Counted from the stretch's first letter, positions 55,785 to 64,000 are shown. The stretch: DNA of 64,000 bases from an uncultured Pelagibacteraceae bacterium (GCA_902578775.1 CACHEF010000003.1:1-64000), one strand, 5' to 3'. Notes: generated by a model not told the origin, from the letters alone. Numbers and translations: made by a program.

Positions 55785-57152
55785 ATGAATAAAGTATTAA
55801 AAAATTCTTGGGCACTCTTTTTAGGTATGGGTTTCATAATGATGGCATATGGGTTTCAAGGTTCATTGCTTGGAGTTAGAGCGGTACAAGAAGAATTTAG
55901 TTTAACAGCAACTGGCTTTATGATGTCTGGATACTTTGTTGGATATTTTATTGGTGCAGCTACTATTCCAAATATTATATCTAGGGTTGGACATATAAGA
56001 GTTTTTGCTGCTTTTGCATCTTTAGCTTCATTAGTTATATTAGTTCACTCTATTATAATTAACCCATTCATTTGGTTTTTACTTAGGGTATTAACAGGAA
56101 TAAGTATGGTTTGTATTTATACTGTTGCTGAAAGTTGGCTTAATGATAGATCAAGTAATAAAAATAGAGGGAGTGTTCTGTCTATTTATATGGTTATTCT
56201 TTATGGGTCAATGGGTATTGGAATGTTTTTACTTAACTTTAGTAGTCCTCAAAATTTTCAACCATTTATATTAGTCTCTGTAATTACATCAGCTGCTCTA
56301 ATTCCTATTTTATTAACTAAAAAAAAGCCACCCACATTTAAAAGAATTAAAGCGATGACATTAAAAAACTTATATGAAGCCTCTCCTTTTGGAATGGTAA
56401 GTTCTTTTTTTTATGGGACAATACAAGCTGCTTTATTTACCTTATTAGCGGTATATGCAACTTCAATGAATTTTACAATACTAGAAATATCAATTGTAAC
56501 ATTCTTATTGGCTATCTCTGGTGCAATCTCTCAATTTCCAGTTGGAAAAATATCTGATATTTATGATAGAAGATTGGTAATAGTTGTTTCAACTTTTGCT
56601 GCTGCTTTATTTTCTCTTTTTGCAATTTTAGTTTCAAGACAAATGTATTTACCGGATGGTCTAGCTACTAGCAAAACTTGGTTCTATATTTTTTTAATAC
56701 TCTTTTCTTTTTGTAGTTTGCCCATGTTTTCATTAATTTTAGCACACACAAATGACTATATACCAAAAGAAAAATTTGTTGCTGCAGGTGCAGGTCTGCA
56801 ATTTGTATTTGGATTAGGAGCTATGAGTGGACCATTTCTATGCTCAATATTTATGGATATAGTTGGTTCAAATGGGTTTTTTGTATTTTTATTTTTCTTT
56901 CACGCAGTGATTGGCGTTTTTGGAATTTACAGAATGAGAGTAAGACAAACGGTTGATAATCCAGACTCACAATTTGTTGCAATGCCACAAACAATTACAC
57001 CTGCTGGAATAGAATTAAATCCTCAAACTGAACCAATACAAGATCCTAGTCCTATATTAAAAGAAAACGATTCTGGAGAAGCATTAGCGATTTATGAACC
57101 AATGGAAAATGAAGTAAGTAAAACAGAAGCCTCAGATGAAAACAAATATTAA
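55785..57152 (+). CDS. MFS permease
   Basis: Twelve-helix major facilitator of 455 residues. GFIMMAYGFQGSLLGVRAVQEEF starts the first helix, the helix 2-3 loop is SRVGHIRVFA, the helix 4 region RVLTGISMVCIYTVAESWLNDR resembles sugar and unknown (YcaD/UMF) MFS proteins, and the helix 8-9 loop has SDIYDRR. The C-terminal 60 residues are a soluble Pro/Glu-rich tail. It is 57 bases after the EamA gene. It ends in a TTAA shared with cmk. Substrate unknown. Confidence 0.88.
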   Translation: MNKVLKNSWALFLGMGFIMMAYGFQGSLLGVRAVQEEFSLTATGFMMSGYFVGYFIGAATIPNIISRVGHIRVFAAFASLASLVILVHSIIINPFIWFLLRVLTGISMVCIYTVAESWLNDRSSNKNRGSVLSIYMVILYGSMGIGMFLLNFSSPQNFQPFILVSVITSAALIPILLTKKKPPTFKRIKAMTLKNLYEASPFGMVSSFFYGTIQAALFTLLAVYATSMNFTILEISIVTFLLAISGAISQFPVGKISDIYDRRLVIVVSTFAAALFSLFAILVSRQMYLPDGLATSKTWFYIFLILFSFCSLPMFSLILAHTNDYIPKEKFVAAGAGLQFVFGLGAMSGPFLCSIFMDIVGSNGFFVFLFFFHAVIGVFGIYRMRVRQTVDNPDSQFVAMPQTITPAGIELNPQTEPIQDPSPILKENDSGEALAIYEPMENEVSKTEASDENKY

Positions 57153-57790
57153 TTTGATAAAAATTTATCAATTGAGTTAGACATTTTAGCCAAAACCTCT
57201 TTTTTATTTAGTTTGTCACTTCTAATCAAAATAGCATCTTTTACCCTAACTAATGGACTATTTTTTCTTTTTTTATCTAAAGATGTTCTCAATTTTAGTG
57301 ACTTTTTAACAACCTTTAAAGGAACTAATTTTTTAATATCTACCCAACGTCTGAAAGCTGCAACTCTTAAGTTGCATTTAAAATAGAAAGCTAAGTCATA
57401 TTTTGGATTTTTGGATAAAATTTTACTAGCTATATCACGACCCTCTACACAAATTCTATTATTTTTTTTTATAATTCTCATCTGTAACTGATTAACAATT
57501 CCTCTAACTTTTTTATCTTTTGCAAGAATAGCTACATGGTTTGAGATTTCCTCTGAATGAAGTTTTTGTTTTGCAATGACTCTATAAGATATAGTTTTAA
57601 ATTTTTTTTTTAAGAAAGAGATAACATTTTTAGGCTTGTTATTAATAATCAATTTACTACAATACCTATAAATCAAACCTGAGTTGATCAAAAGAAGTTT
57701 ATATTTTTTTGAAACTAATTTTGCTGCTGTGCTTTTTCCACTTGCAGATTCTCCATCACAAGCAATTATTAATTTTTTAATCTTGGCCAT
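57149..57790 (-). CDS. cmk: divergent cytidylate kinase
   Basis: Likely CMP/dCMP kinase of 213 residues. The P-loop CDGESASGKSTAAK differs from the usual DGPSGSGKGT, the NSGLIYRY motif replaces DTGAMYRA, and CVEGRDIASKIL keeps the EGRD box. The C-terminal RTSLDKKRKNSPLVRVKDAILI matches the RD-x-R and DA-LV patterns. The N-terminal part is good enough for a kinase call, but a related nucleotide or pantothenate-type kinase is not wholly excluded. No rpsA is next to it, unlike in many alphaproteobacteria. Confidence 0.8.
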   Translation of the reverse strand: MAKIKKLIIACDGESASGKSTAAKLVSKKYKLLLINSGLIYRYCSKLIINNKPKNVISFLKKKFKTISYRVIAKQKLHSEEISNHVAILAKDKKVRGIVNQLQMRIIKKNNRICVEGRDIASKILSKNPKYDLAFYFKCNLRVAAFRRWVDIKKLVPLKVVKKSLKLRTSLDKKRKNSPLVRVKDAILIRSDKLNKKEVLAKMSNSIDKFLSN

Positions 57791-57842
57791 AAGATTTAAT
57801 TCTCTTGAAATTAAATATAATCAAAATATAAAATTTCTATTT

Positions 57843-58601
57843 TCAAACTAATCTATAAAATTTTTCAAACTCATTAAAAGATTTAGATAATGGGTTATAT
57901 ACACGAGCTATAGCAGAATACCTTATTTTTTTAGACTCATTATAACCAGATTTATGAATTAAATTAGGATGGTAAATAGTAACATCAGATACATTAGTCT
58001 CAATTTGTTTTGCAAAAGTTTTGTCAAATTTCTCAATTATTTCTCTTTGACCAGATTTATTTTTATTGCCTTTCTTCTGTTGCATCTTAAGTCTTTTTTT
58101 ATGTGATCCTGGTATTAGCCAAACAGCACCCATATTTTTTTTAATGTTATGTAATGAAACGTTGCATACGAGACTATTTTGCCCATCTGTATCTTGTAAA
58201 TAATAGGATGAATCTTGATGCCATTTTAAAGTATGTTTTTGATCTTGAGGGTAATCAATTCTAAATTGAAAATCAGTTATTATTAAATTATCGCTTTTAG
58301 TTTTTAACAACTTTGCGCAAAGTTTTTTTATTTTTTCATTTTCAAAAATTTGAATAAATGTTGATAAATGTTTAGAAGTTGTATAAATTTTTTTAATAGT
58401 ACTAGGAGACTTTTTTTTTAATTTAATTAAAAAGTTATTAATTTCTTTCTCGTTAAAATGGGTACTTTTTTTTAGACTAATTAAGCTAGTTTGATTATAA
58501 TCACATAATTTTTTTAATGAAAGTTTAAATTTATCTATATATTTATTATTGTGAAAATTTTTTATATGTATATAGCCATTTTTTTTAAATTTATCATGCA
58601 T
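57843..58601 (-). CDS. phytanoyl-CoA dioxygenase (PhyH)-type protein
   Basis: A 252-residue 2OG/Fe(II) dioxygenase of the PhyH superfamily. The iron triad is visible: H-x-D in WHQDSSYY and the distal His in NLIHKSGYNES, with the 2OG-binding arginine shortly after in IRYSAIARVYN. The LIPGSHKKRL segment between them is also characteristic. PhyH relatives include ectoine hydroxylase and enzymes of lipid and antibiotic metabolism. The role is unknown; it is divergent from the methyltransferase with 33 bases between. Confidence 0.82.
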   Translation of the reverse strand: MHDKFKKNGYIHIKNFHNNKYIDKFKLSLKKLCDYNQTSLISLKKSTHFNEKEINNFLIKLKKKSPSTIKKIYTTSKHLSTFIQIFENEKIKKLCAKLLKTKSDNLIITDFQFRIDYPQDQKHTLKWHQDSSYYLQDTDGQNSLVCNVSLHNIKKNMGAVWLIPGSHKKRLKMQQKKGNKNKSGQREIIEKFDKTFAKQIETNVSDVTIYHPNLIHKSGYNESKKIRYSAIARVYNPLSKSFNEFEKFYRLV

Positions 58602-58634
58602 ATTAAATTAATACATAATTTTTAAAAAAAAGGA

Positions 58635-59708
58635 ATGACAAAATTATACAATCAAGTTTATGGAAAATATTCCACAGCGAGTGGAGTTTGGTTAAGTAGT
58701 GGATCCTATAAAAATTCAAAAGAGAATATATTTTCTAATGAAATAATAGAAACTTATATTACTAAAGTTTTACAAGACCTACTTAGAATGAATTTAGAGA
58801 AAGAAATCAAGAATTTAAAAATTATGGATGTGGGATCAGGGAGACATTCATTAGCCTTCGAAAGGCTAGGAGCAAAAAAAATTGATCTGGTTGATATATC
58901 AATTTCAAATTACAAAAGAATGAAAAAATTTAGAAAAAACAATACCACTATTTTGGAAAATTTTAATTTTGATATTTGTTCAGATAAATTTAAAAAATGG
59001 AAGAGAAGTTATAATTTAATTTATCTCGATGGCGTAATACAACATACGAAATCACCAGCACAAGCACTTTATAATCTTAGAAATAAACTTAATCAAAAAG
59101 GAATACTGTACTTATATTTTTACCAATTTGGGAATCCACTTAATATATATAGAGATATTGCTAGAAAAATTTTTGATAAAAAAAAATTAAAGATAAAAGA
59201 AAGTATTAATTTTTTTAAAAAAAAGTACGAACCTAAAGTTTTAGATAGTATTATAGATAATTTAGGTTGCGATTATTGCCACATAATTCCCTCTAAACAT
59301 TATATGGATTTAATGAAATCTCTGGGATTTGAAATATTTTGGTCTAAAGATATTTATAATAGAAAACCTTCTATAAGAATCTCTAGAAGATCATGTTTAT
59401 CATCGTTTAGGGTAAAAAATAAAATAAATACAACAAAGTTCAAAAAGCTCTCAAAAATAGAAAATTTTGATTTGTACAATTATAAAAATTATCACGAAGA
59501 AGATAAAGAATTAATTCAAAATTTAAAGATACTTAAAAATAAACTTTTTCAAGTTGTAGAAAAAAAAAAATTATCAAGGCTTAAAATATATAAAATTATT
59601 GAATTATTAATTTCTCAAATTTTAAAAGAAAATTTATTAGATAGTTATACAAAAAAATCAGAAAATTTAAAAAAAACATTGAAAAAAGCAATTTCAATAG
59701 CAAAGTAA
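58635..59708 (+). CDS. SAM-dependent methyltransferase domain protein
   Basis: A 357-residue protein with a class I methyltransferase fold in the first 200 residues. Motif I is IMDVGSGRHSLAFERLGA, followed by an acidic strand end in IDLVDIS, and YLDGVIQHTKSPAQAL at motif IV. The C-terminal 150 residues are Lys-rich and helical with no clear match. Substrate unknown; possibly a surface-sugar or small-molecule methyltransferase. Neighbours are a PhyH-type oxygenase and a 77-residue unknown. Confidence 0.75.
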   Translation: MTKLYNQVYGKYSTASGVWLSSGSYKNSKENIFSNEIIETYITKVLQDLLRMNLEKEIKNLKIMDVGSGRHSLAFERLGAKKIDLVDISISNYKRMKKFRKNNTTILENFNFDICSDKFKKWKRSYNLIYLDGVIQHTKSPAQALYNLRNKLNQKGILYLYFYQFGNPLNIYRDIARKIFDKKKLKIKESINFFKKKYEPKVLDSIIDNLGCDYCHIIPSKHYMDLMKSLGFEIFWSKDIYNRKPSIRISRRSCLSSFRVKNKINTTKFKKLSKIENFDLYNYKNYHEEDKELIQNLKILKNKLFQVVEKKKLSRLKIYKIIELLISQILKENLLDSYTKKSENLKKTLKKAISIAK

Positions 59709-59752
59709 TCTAAAATTATTTTTTTTTATGAAATTTACTCTTACAATTTGTT

Positions 59753-59986
59753 ATGAATAAAGAAAACGCAAGTAAACTCTGGAAAATTATTCAAGAAGCT
59801 GGCGATTATTTAGAAGGACTATTGCCTGATCATCCTAATCATCCTAGTGGAAGAAATCCATATGCTCATGTTGCTATATGTGTAAAAGAACAATTTAATG
59901 CAAGTTATAAAGATATTCCTAATGAAAAGTTTGATGAAGTTGTAAAGTATATTAATTTTTTAAAAAAAAATCCTAACAAAAATTAA
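59753..59986 (+). CDS. hypothetical protein (77 aa)
   Basis: I do not recognise this gene. It codes a soluble 77-residue protein with a coherent pattern: an amphipathic start NKENASKLWKIIQEAGDYLEGLL, a striking PDHPNHPSGRNPYAHVAI turn-rich centre, and a helical end EKFDEVVKYINFLKKNP. The conserved-looking HP-NHP-GRNPYAH centre suggests metal or ligand binding, but that is a guess. It follows the methyltransferase by 44 bases and is 19 bases from the convergent amidinotransferase gene. Confidence 0.7.
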   Translation: MNKENASKLWKIIQEAGDYLEGLLPDHPNHPSGRNPYAHVAICVKEQFNASYKDIPNEKFDEVVKYINFLKKNPNKN

Positions 59987-60005
59987 TACATTATAATCAC
60001 TGAAT

Positions 60006-61121
60006 TTATTGTTTTGGAAAGTAATCTTTTAAAGTGCCCTCTCTATAAACATCTGCTGTACAGCAATGAAGTCCTCCACCAAATGCATATGCATCTCTTA
60101 AATCAACAGGAATAACTTCCATTCCTAATTGATCTAACTGATCTGCTTGATAAACTTCACTTTTTTCTACACAAACAGTTTTTGGATCAAGCACCAATAC
60201 ATTCATAGACAACCAAACAGATGAGTAACATAGGGCTGGAGGTTCATTATGTGCTGGTTGTGCACTGTCTATAATTTCCCATCCATTATCTTCGAATAGT
60301 TTTCTTTGTTCAATTGGAAGTCTTCTTTGAGGGTTGTTAATAATTAATCCCTCTTTAATTGGAGTAAAAGTTGCATCAATGTGAATAGGGTATGGATCGC
60401 CTGGAAAGTTCACTGCATGAACCCTATGATCTTTATAATGTCTTTTTAACCAATTAATACCTTTTAAATTAGTAGTAAATCCATGCTGAACTACTAAATC
60501 TTTGCCAAATCTTAAAACATCCGCTGCATCAAATAAAGGCTCTTCCTCTGTGGTTACAAAATATTTTTTTTCAGTCCACTCTAATCTTTTTTGAACCCCA
60601 ATTTTATCAGAAAGATAATCTTTTCTGTAATCCAAGTCAGTTAACCTTGGTTTTGGTGCTGACTCATGTCTCATATTAGGATCTTGATTGTAGTATTCTT
60701 TTAATAATGGTCGATAACATAAGTATTCAAACCATCTACATCTATAACTCATAGTTGCCTCTAAAATTTCGTTTCCAACAGTTAATAAAACATCTCTTGG
60801 GGGCATACATCCAAACATAGTTTCTGTTTCCCAATCCGGAGTTGATGTTTTTTGATTAAAGTTAATAGTAGTTGGTCGGTCAACTTTGATTCCTCTTTTC
60901 ACTAACAGATTCGAAAAATTGTCTAAAAGCTGATTTGCCTTATCAATAGAATCTTGAGTTCTTGGTCCAAATTGACCTCTCATGTCACTATCTTCAGGGA
61001 CTTTCGCATCTAAGGCAGGTTCAGGTGCTGGAATGCATGTACCATCCGCTTTTCCAACAATTACATGTTTTAAGGGATCCCACTCATTCCAACTATTAAC
61101 GACTATTGTATTTTTACTCAT
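60006..61121 (-). CDS. glycine amidinotransferase (AGAT-like)
   Basis: A 371-residue enzyme highly similar to vertebrate L-arginine:glycine amidinotransferase, which moves the amidino group from arginine to an amine. The triad is conserved: D198 (FDAADV), H247 (HIDATF) and nucleophile C353 (GGGLHCCTADV), with the Asp at 249 too. Residues lining the acceptor pocket differ from human: Tyr244 in place of Asn300 and Ile246 in place of Met302 by my alignment. The product would be guanidinoacetate if the acceptor is glycine. It is downstream of and overlaps the creatinase gene by 4 bases. StrB-like inosamine transferases are the alternative. Confidence 0.9.
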   Translation of the reverse strand: MSKNTIVVNSWNEWDPLKHVIVGKADGTCIPAPEPALDAKVPEDSDMRGQFGPRTQDSIDKANQLLDNFSNLLVKRGIKVDRPTTINFNQKTSTPDWETETMFGCMPPRDVLLTVGNEILEATMSYRCRWFEYLCYRPLLKEYYNQDPNMRHESAPKPRLTDLDYRKDYLSDKIGVQKRLEWTEKKYFVTTEEEPLFDAADVLRFGKDLVVQHGFTTNLKGINWLKRHYKDHRVHAVNFPGDPYPIHIDATFTPIKEGLIINNPQRRLPIEQRKLFEDNGWEIIDSAQPAHNEPPALCYSSVWLSMNVLVLDPKTVCVEKSEVYQADQLDQLGMEVIPVDLRDAYAFGGGLHCCTADVYREGTLKDYFPKQ

Positions 61122-62353
61122 TGGTTTGTTTTTATTATATTGTTTTCAGGTCCAAAAGGAAATTTTGTGATATTTTCAGAACCACCTTTACCAATCACTA
61201 AAATATCGTGCTCTCTATAACCGCCTGCTCCAGGATTTCCCTCAGGAATCATAATCATAGGCTCCATTGAAACCACCATATTTTCCTCTAAAACTGTATC
61301 AATATCCTCTCTTAATTCTAAACCTGCTTCTCTGCCGTAAAAGTGAGAAAGAACTCCAAATGAATGACCATAGCCAAATGTTCGATACTTAAGATATCCA
61401 AGCTCAGCAAATAATTCATTGAGTTCATGACAAATATCAGAACATTTTACTCCTGGTTTAATTAATTCTAAGCCACGTTTATGAACTTTAACATTAGCTT
61501 CCCAAGCTTTTAAAGATGCATCATCTACATGATCTAAAAATAAAGTTCTTTCAAGTGCTGTGTAGTATCCTGAGATCATTGGAAAAGTATTCAGAGATAA
61601 AATATCCCCTTTTTTAAGTTTTCGATTTGTTTTTGGATTATGTGCTCCATCTGTGTTAATTCCAGATTGAAACCAAACCCAAGTATCCATATATTCTGCC
61701 TCTGGATAAGATTTTGCAATTTCTCTCTCCATACAATCTCTGCCAGAAATCGCAATTTCTAACTCTGTATTTCCTTCTTTAATATTATTTGCAATTTCTT
61801 TACCTCCGAGATCAGCTATCCTTGCTCCATTTTTAATGATTTCGATTTCCTCATTAGACTTTATCATCCTTAGTTGCATAAGATCTTTTGCAACATCAAA
61901 GAATGTAGATAAAGTAAAAATAGAGGATAATTTATCTTTTATATCTAAAGTAATATGATCATATTCAAGACCTATATTTTTTGGAAGGTTATTTCTATCA
62001 GTAATAGATACAATTGCTTTTAAAAAATTATCTCTTTTCCAATCAGTATAAATAATATTATCACAATGTGATCTTCTCCATGGTTGGCTTGCATCAATAT
62101 TTGCTGAAATGGTATAAAGTTTATCTAGTGTCACAATACAACCATATGGTCTTCCAAATGAGCAATAAATAAAACCCGTATAATAAGCAATATTATGCAT
62201 AGAAGTAAGAATAACCATATCTAAATTTTTTTTATTCATAATAGTTCTGAGACAATCAATTCTATTGTCATATTCTTTTTGTGAAAATGGTAGTTTAACT
62301 TTTTCTCCATTTTTTAATGTAAAAAAATCTGGTCTGTCCATTTTATTATCCAA
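61118..62353 (-). CDS. creatinase (creatine amidinohydrolase)-like M24 protein
   Basis: A 411-residue pita-bread-fold hydrolase very close to Pseudomonas creatinase: creatine + water to sarcosine + urea. The catalytic His is H238 in GINTDGAHNP, with E268 (ALERTLF) and E364 (SMEPMIM); carboxylate-binding F66/R68 (CSFGRPY) and R341 (YGREAGLEL) are present. The metal-binding residues of M24 peptidases are absent, so a true proline dipeptidase is unlikely. Guanidinoacetate is a candidate alternative substrate. It lies in the operon of EamA (5-base gap) and AGAT (4-base overlap). Confidence 0.92.
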   Translation of the reverse strand: MDNKMDRPDFFTLKNGEKVKLPFSQKEYDNRIDCLRTIMNKKNLDMVILTSMHNIAYYTGFIYCSFGRPYGCIVTLDKLYTISANIDASQPWRRSHCDNIIYTDWKRDNFLKAIVSITDRNNLPKNIGLEYDHITLDIKDKLSSIFTLSTFFDVAKDLMQLRMIKSNEEIEIIKNGARIADLGGKEIANNIKEGNTELEIAISGRDCMEREIAKSYPEAEYMDTWVWFQSGINTDGAHNPKTNRKLKKGDILSLNTFPMISGYYTALERTLFLDHVDDASLKAWEANVKVHKRGLELIKPGVKCSDICHELNELFAELGYLKYRTFGYGHSFGVLSHFYGREAGLELREDIDTVLEENMVVSMEPMIMIPEGNPGAGGYREHDILVIGKGGSENITKFPFGPENNIIKTNQ

Positions 62354-62358
62354 ATAAA

Positions 62359-63264
62359 CTAATTGAGACCAATATAGCGTTTATTCCATCTCATGATTAA
62401 GCTATAATAGAATAAAGAGATAAATAAAAAAAAGCCACCAATTACTGTATTTGTATCTGGTATTTCATTAATTCCAAATAAAGGAAGCCATACCCAAAAA
62501 ATACCACCTATTACCTCAGTTAAAGACAATAAAGTTAGCTCAGCAGCTGGAATTGCTTTAGAGCCTATTGAATATAAAATTAGTCCTGTACAAACTAAAG
62601 TACCATGTAAAGAAAATAAAGTACTATTATAACTTGATGAGAAAAAAACTTGTCCTTTAGATAAAATCATTGATGAAGCAAATACAAAACAAAATAGTCC
62701 TGCAAAAGCAACAGTTGTAAATTTGGGTGTTTCTTTTCTCCATCTAAGAGTTACTGAAAAAACAGAAAAACCAATTGATGAGGTAATTCCAAAAATAAAT
62801 CCAATCAATGAATTTTCACCAGAATTTCCGAAAGCCATTATTATTATTCCAATGGTTGCAATTACAATTGAAATCCAAACATTTATAGAGATTTGTTCTT
62901 TTAAGAAAATAAATGCTAAAAGTGCTGTAAAAAAAGGCATTGCAGCTAGACAAAGAAGAGTAATAGCTGCTGTAGTGTTAGTAATTGAATAAATAAATGA
63001 GATCATGGCAATACCAAGACCCGAACCACCTAAAATTCCAGATTTACCTATTTTTAAATAATTTTTCCAAAATTTAGTTCCTTCCTCAAAATATAAATAA
63101 AGATTGAGAATAATAAAGATCGTCAGACCTCTTCCAAATATATACTGCCAAGGCACTTGATCTGGATTGTCCATATATCTGACCACTAAGGGTCCAAATG
63201 ACCAAAGAATTCCAGCAAAAAGAACTACTGGGACAGCAATTTTTGGGTTTTTTAATTCAAGCAT
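62359..63264 (-). CDS. EamA-family (DMT) permease of the guanidino operon
   Basis: Inner-membrane permease of 301 residues with about ten helices. It begins NPKIAVPVVLFAGILWSFGPLVVRYM, keeps the interdomain RWRKETPKFTT loop and ends LPLFGINEIPDTNTVIGGFF. It is the first gene of a three-gene operon with creatinase and AGAT (5-base gap), so its natural cargo could be creatine, guanidinoacetate or an amino acid. Transport direction cannot be read from sequence. Confidence 0.87.
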   Translation of the reverse strand: MLELKNPKIAVPVVLFAGILWSFGPLVVRYMDNPDQVPWQYIFGRGLTIFIILNLYLYFEEGTKFWKNYLKIGKSGILGGSGLGIAMISFIYSITNTTAAITLLCLAAMPFFTALLAFIFLKEQISINVWISIVIATIGIIIMAFGNSGENSLIGFIFGITSSIGFSVFSVTLRWRKETPKFTTVAFAGLFCFVFASSMILSKGQVFFSSSYNSTLFSLHGTLVCTGLILYSIGSKAIPAAELTLLSLTEVIGGIFWVWLPLFGINEIPDTNTVIGGFFLFISLFYYSLIMRWNKRYIGLN

Positions 63265-63315
63265 TAAAAGCAGATTAATTCTAAAAATTTATAACTACAA
63301 CAAAATTAAAAATTT

Positions 63316-64000
63316 TTAATTAAATATTTTATTTGTGTTGTTAGGAAAAAAACAATTAATAATTTGACCTTTTTTAAATTTTGATCGTCCATGTGGTAGC
63401 ACTGCCCAGATATTTGATCTAATAAATGAGTTAATTCTAAAAGATTCTTGTCCAGGTAATAACTTTACTTCTAATTTACCATTTTTAGTTGAGTTAAGTT
63501 TGCTTTTTATAAATCTTGTAAATTTTTTATGTTTTTCAAAATTATTTTTTAAATAGGCCTTTATTGGTTTTTCATGTTGAAGATTTAGAATATTTTCAAT
63601 AAATGGATAAACAAAAAATCTAAAACAAGCAGCAGAAGAAATTGGATTTCCTGGTAAACCAAATATTACTTTTTCCTTTCCTTTCATTTTAGCAAATAAA
63701 ATTGGTTTACCTGGTCTTATAGCAACACCCTTAAAATAATTTGATAATCTAAATTTTTTTACAATCTTGGGGATATAATCAAATTTTCCAGCTGAAACAG
63801 CCCCTGAGGTTATTAAAATATCAACTTTCGAATTTATCATTTTACTCAACTGTTTTTCAAAAATAAATTCATCTTTATCTTTTAGAATTCCACCATCTTT
63901 AAGATTAAATGAGAAATTACTTTTTAAAGATTGAATATAATATAAATTCGAATTTCTTACTTTCCAATTAGGAATTTTAAATTGATTAGTAATTTCATTT
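63316..64000 (-). CDS. moeA: MoeA-type molybdopterin molybdenumtransferase (5' part outside window)
   Basis: C-terminal part of MoeA, which inserts molybdenum into adenylated molybdopterin. The frame stays open to the window edge; visible are VRNSNLYYIQSLKSN, ILITSGAVSAGKFDYI, the AIRPGKPILFAKM block, GLPGNPISSAACFRFF and domain IV ending at 63316. An internal ATG at 63849 is not the true start, since the MoeA domain continues before it. The stop is 51 bases from the EamA gene start. Confidence 0.9.
   Translation of the reverse strand, partial: NEITNQFKIPNWKVRNSNLYYIQSLKSNFSFNLKDGGILKDKDEFIFEKQLSKMINSKVDILITSGAVSAGKFDYIPKIVKKFRLSNYFKGVAIRPGKPILFAKMKGKEKVIFGLPGNPISSAACFRFFVYPFIENILNLQHEKPIKAYLKNNFEKHKKFTRFIKSKLNSTKNGKLEVKLLPGQESFRINSFIRSNIWAVLPHGRSKFKKGQIINCFFPNNTNKIFN

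Noticed and set aside
43-64000. moaB and moeA as one molybdenum island
   Set aside because: They lie at opposite ends of the window, over 60 kb apart, with unrelated core genes between them.

Overview
The window reads as chromosome from a SAR11-type alphaproteobacterium (Pelagibacterales, 'Candidatus Pelagibacter'-like). The grounds are the very low G+C content (about 30% by eye), Lys/Asn/Ile-rich proteins with AAA/AAT/ATA codons, almost no intergenic DNA, and alphaproteobacterial gene orders (pepA|lptF-lptG-lptD-surA-pdxA-rsmA-gmk, fabD-fabG-acpP, rpsF-rpsR-rplI, mrcA-prfB beside rne, DUF2155-NDUFA12). I found no rRNA, tRNA, CRISPR array, insertion sequence or prophage. No stretch above about 150 bases lacks a gene.

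Layout. 1-5.1 kb: moaB, a TSUP permease, a 2OG-Fe(II) oxygenase, a homocysteine methyltransferase, a glycosyltransferase, an EamA permease and a YbaK-type deacylase. 5.2-6.9 kb: glnA and a small unknown gene. 6.9-13.1 kb: a gapless iscR-sufBCDS-sufU-sufT-sufA operon with a nearly perfect IscR type-1 operator over its promoter. 13.2-21.9 kb: an alpha/beta hydrolase, anmK, tyrS, and mrcA-prfB-AsmA; prfB needs a programmed +1 frameshift. 22-28.7 kb: rne, thiSG, aroQ-accBC, DUF2155-NDUFA12 and an orphan TSCPD protein related to the C-terminus of class II ribonucleotide reductase. 28.7-35.7 kb: aspS, hdaA, DUF2066, purMN, ndk, pepA. 35.7-43 kb: LPS export and outer-membrane biogenesis (lptFG, lptD, surA with a broken frame), pdxA and rsmA. 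43-48.2 kb: gmk, acpP, fabG, fabD, rpsF-rpsR-rplI, dnaB. 48.2-57.2 kb: an RND exporter, cvpA-purF, gshA-gshB-EamA and an MFS permease. 57.1-60 kb: cmk, a PhyH-type dioxygenase, a methyltransferase and a 77-residue unknown. 60-63.3 kb: a tight operon of EamA permease, creatinase and glycine amidinotransferase. The right edge cuts through moeA.

How the genes work together. Most of the window is core metabolism and cell-envelope biology packed to the limit. Same-strand genes overlap by 1-47 bases, and almost every convergent pair shares or abuts its stop codons, leaving no room for an ordinary terminator. The accessory content most worth attention is the guanidino-compound operon at 60-63.3 kb. 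If the amidinotransferase makes guanidinoacetate and the creatinase homologue can hydrolyse it, the pair would carry out a glycine-cycled version of the arginase reaction. Alternatively the operon scavenges creatine or guanidinoacetate from seawater. Other second-look items are the IscR operator, the prfB frameshift, RNase E without its zinc link, the surA frame break, the orphan TSCPD gene and the palindromic shared stop codons.
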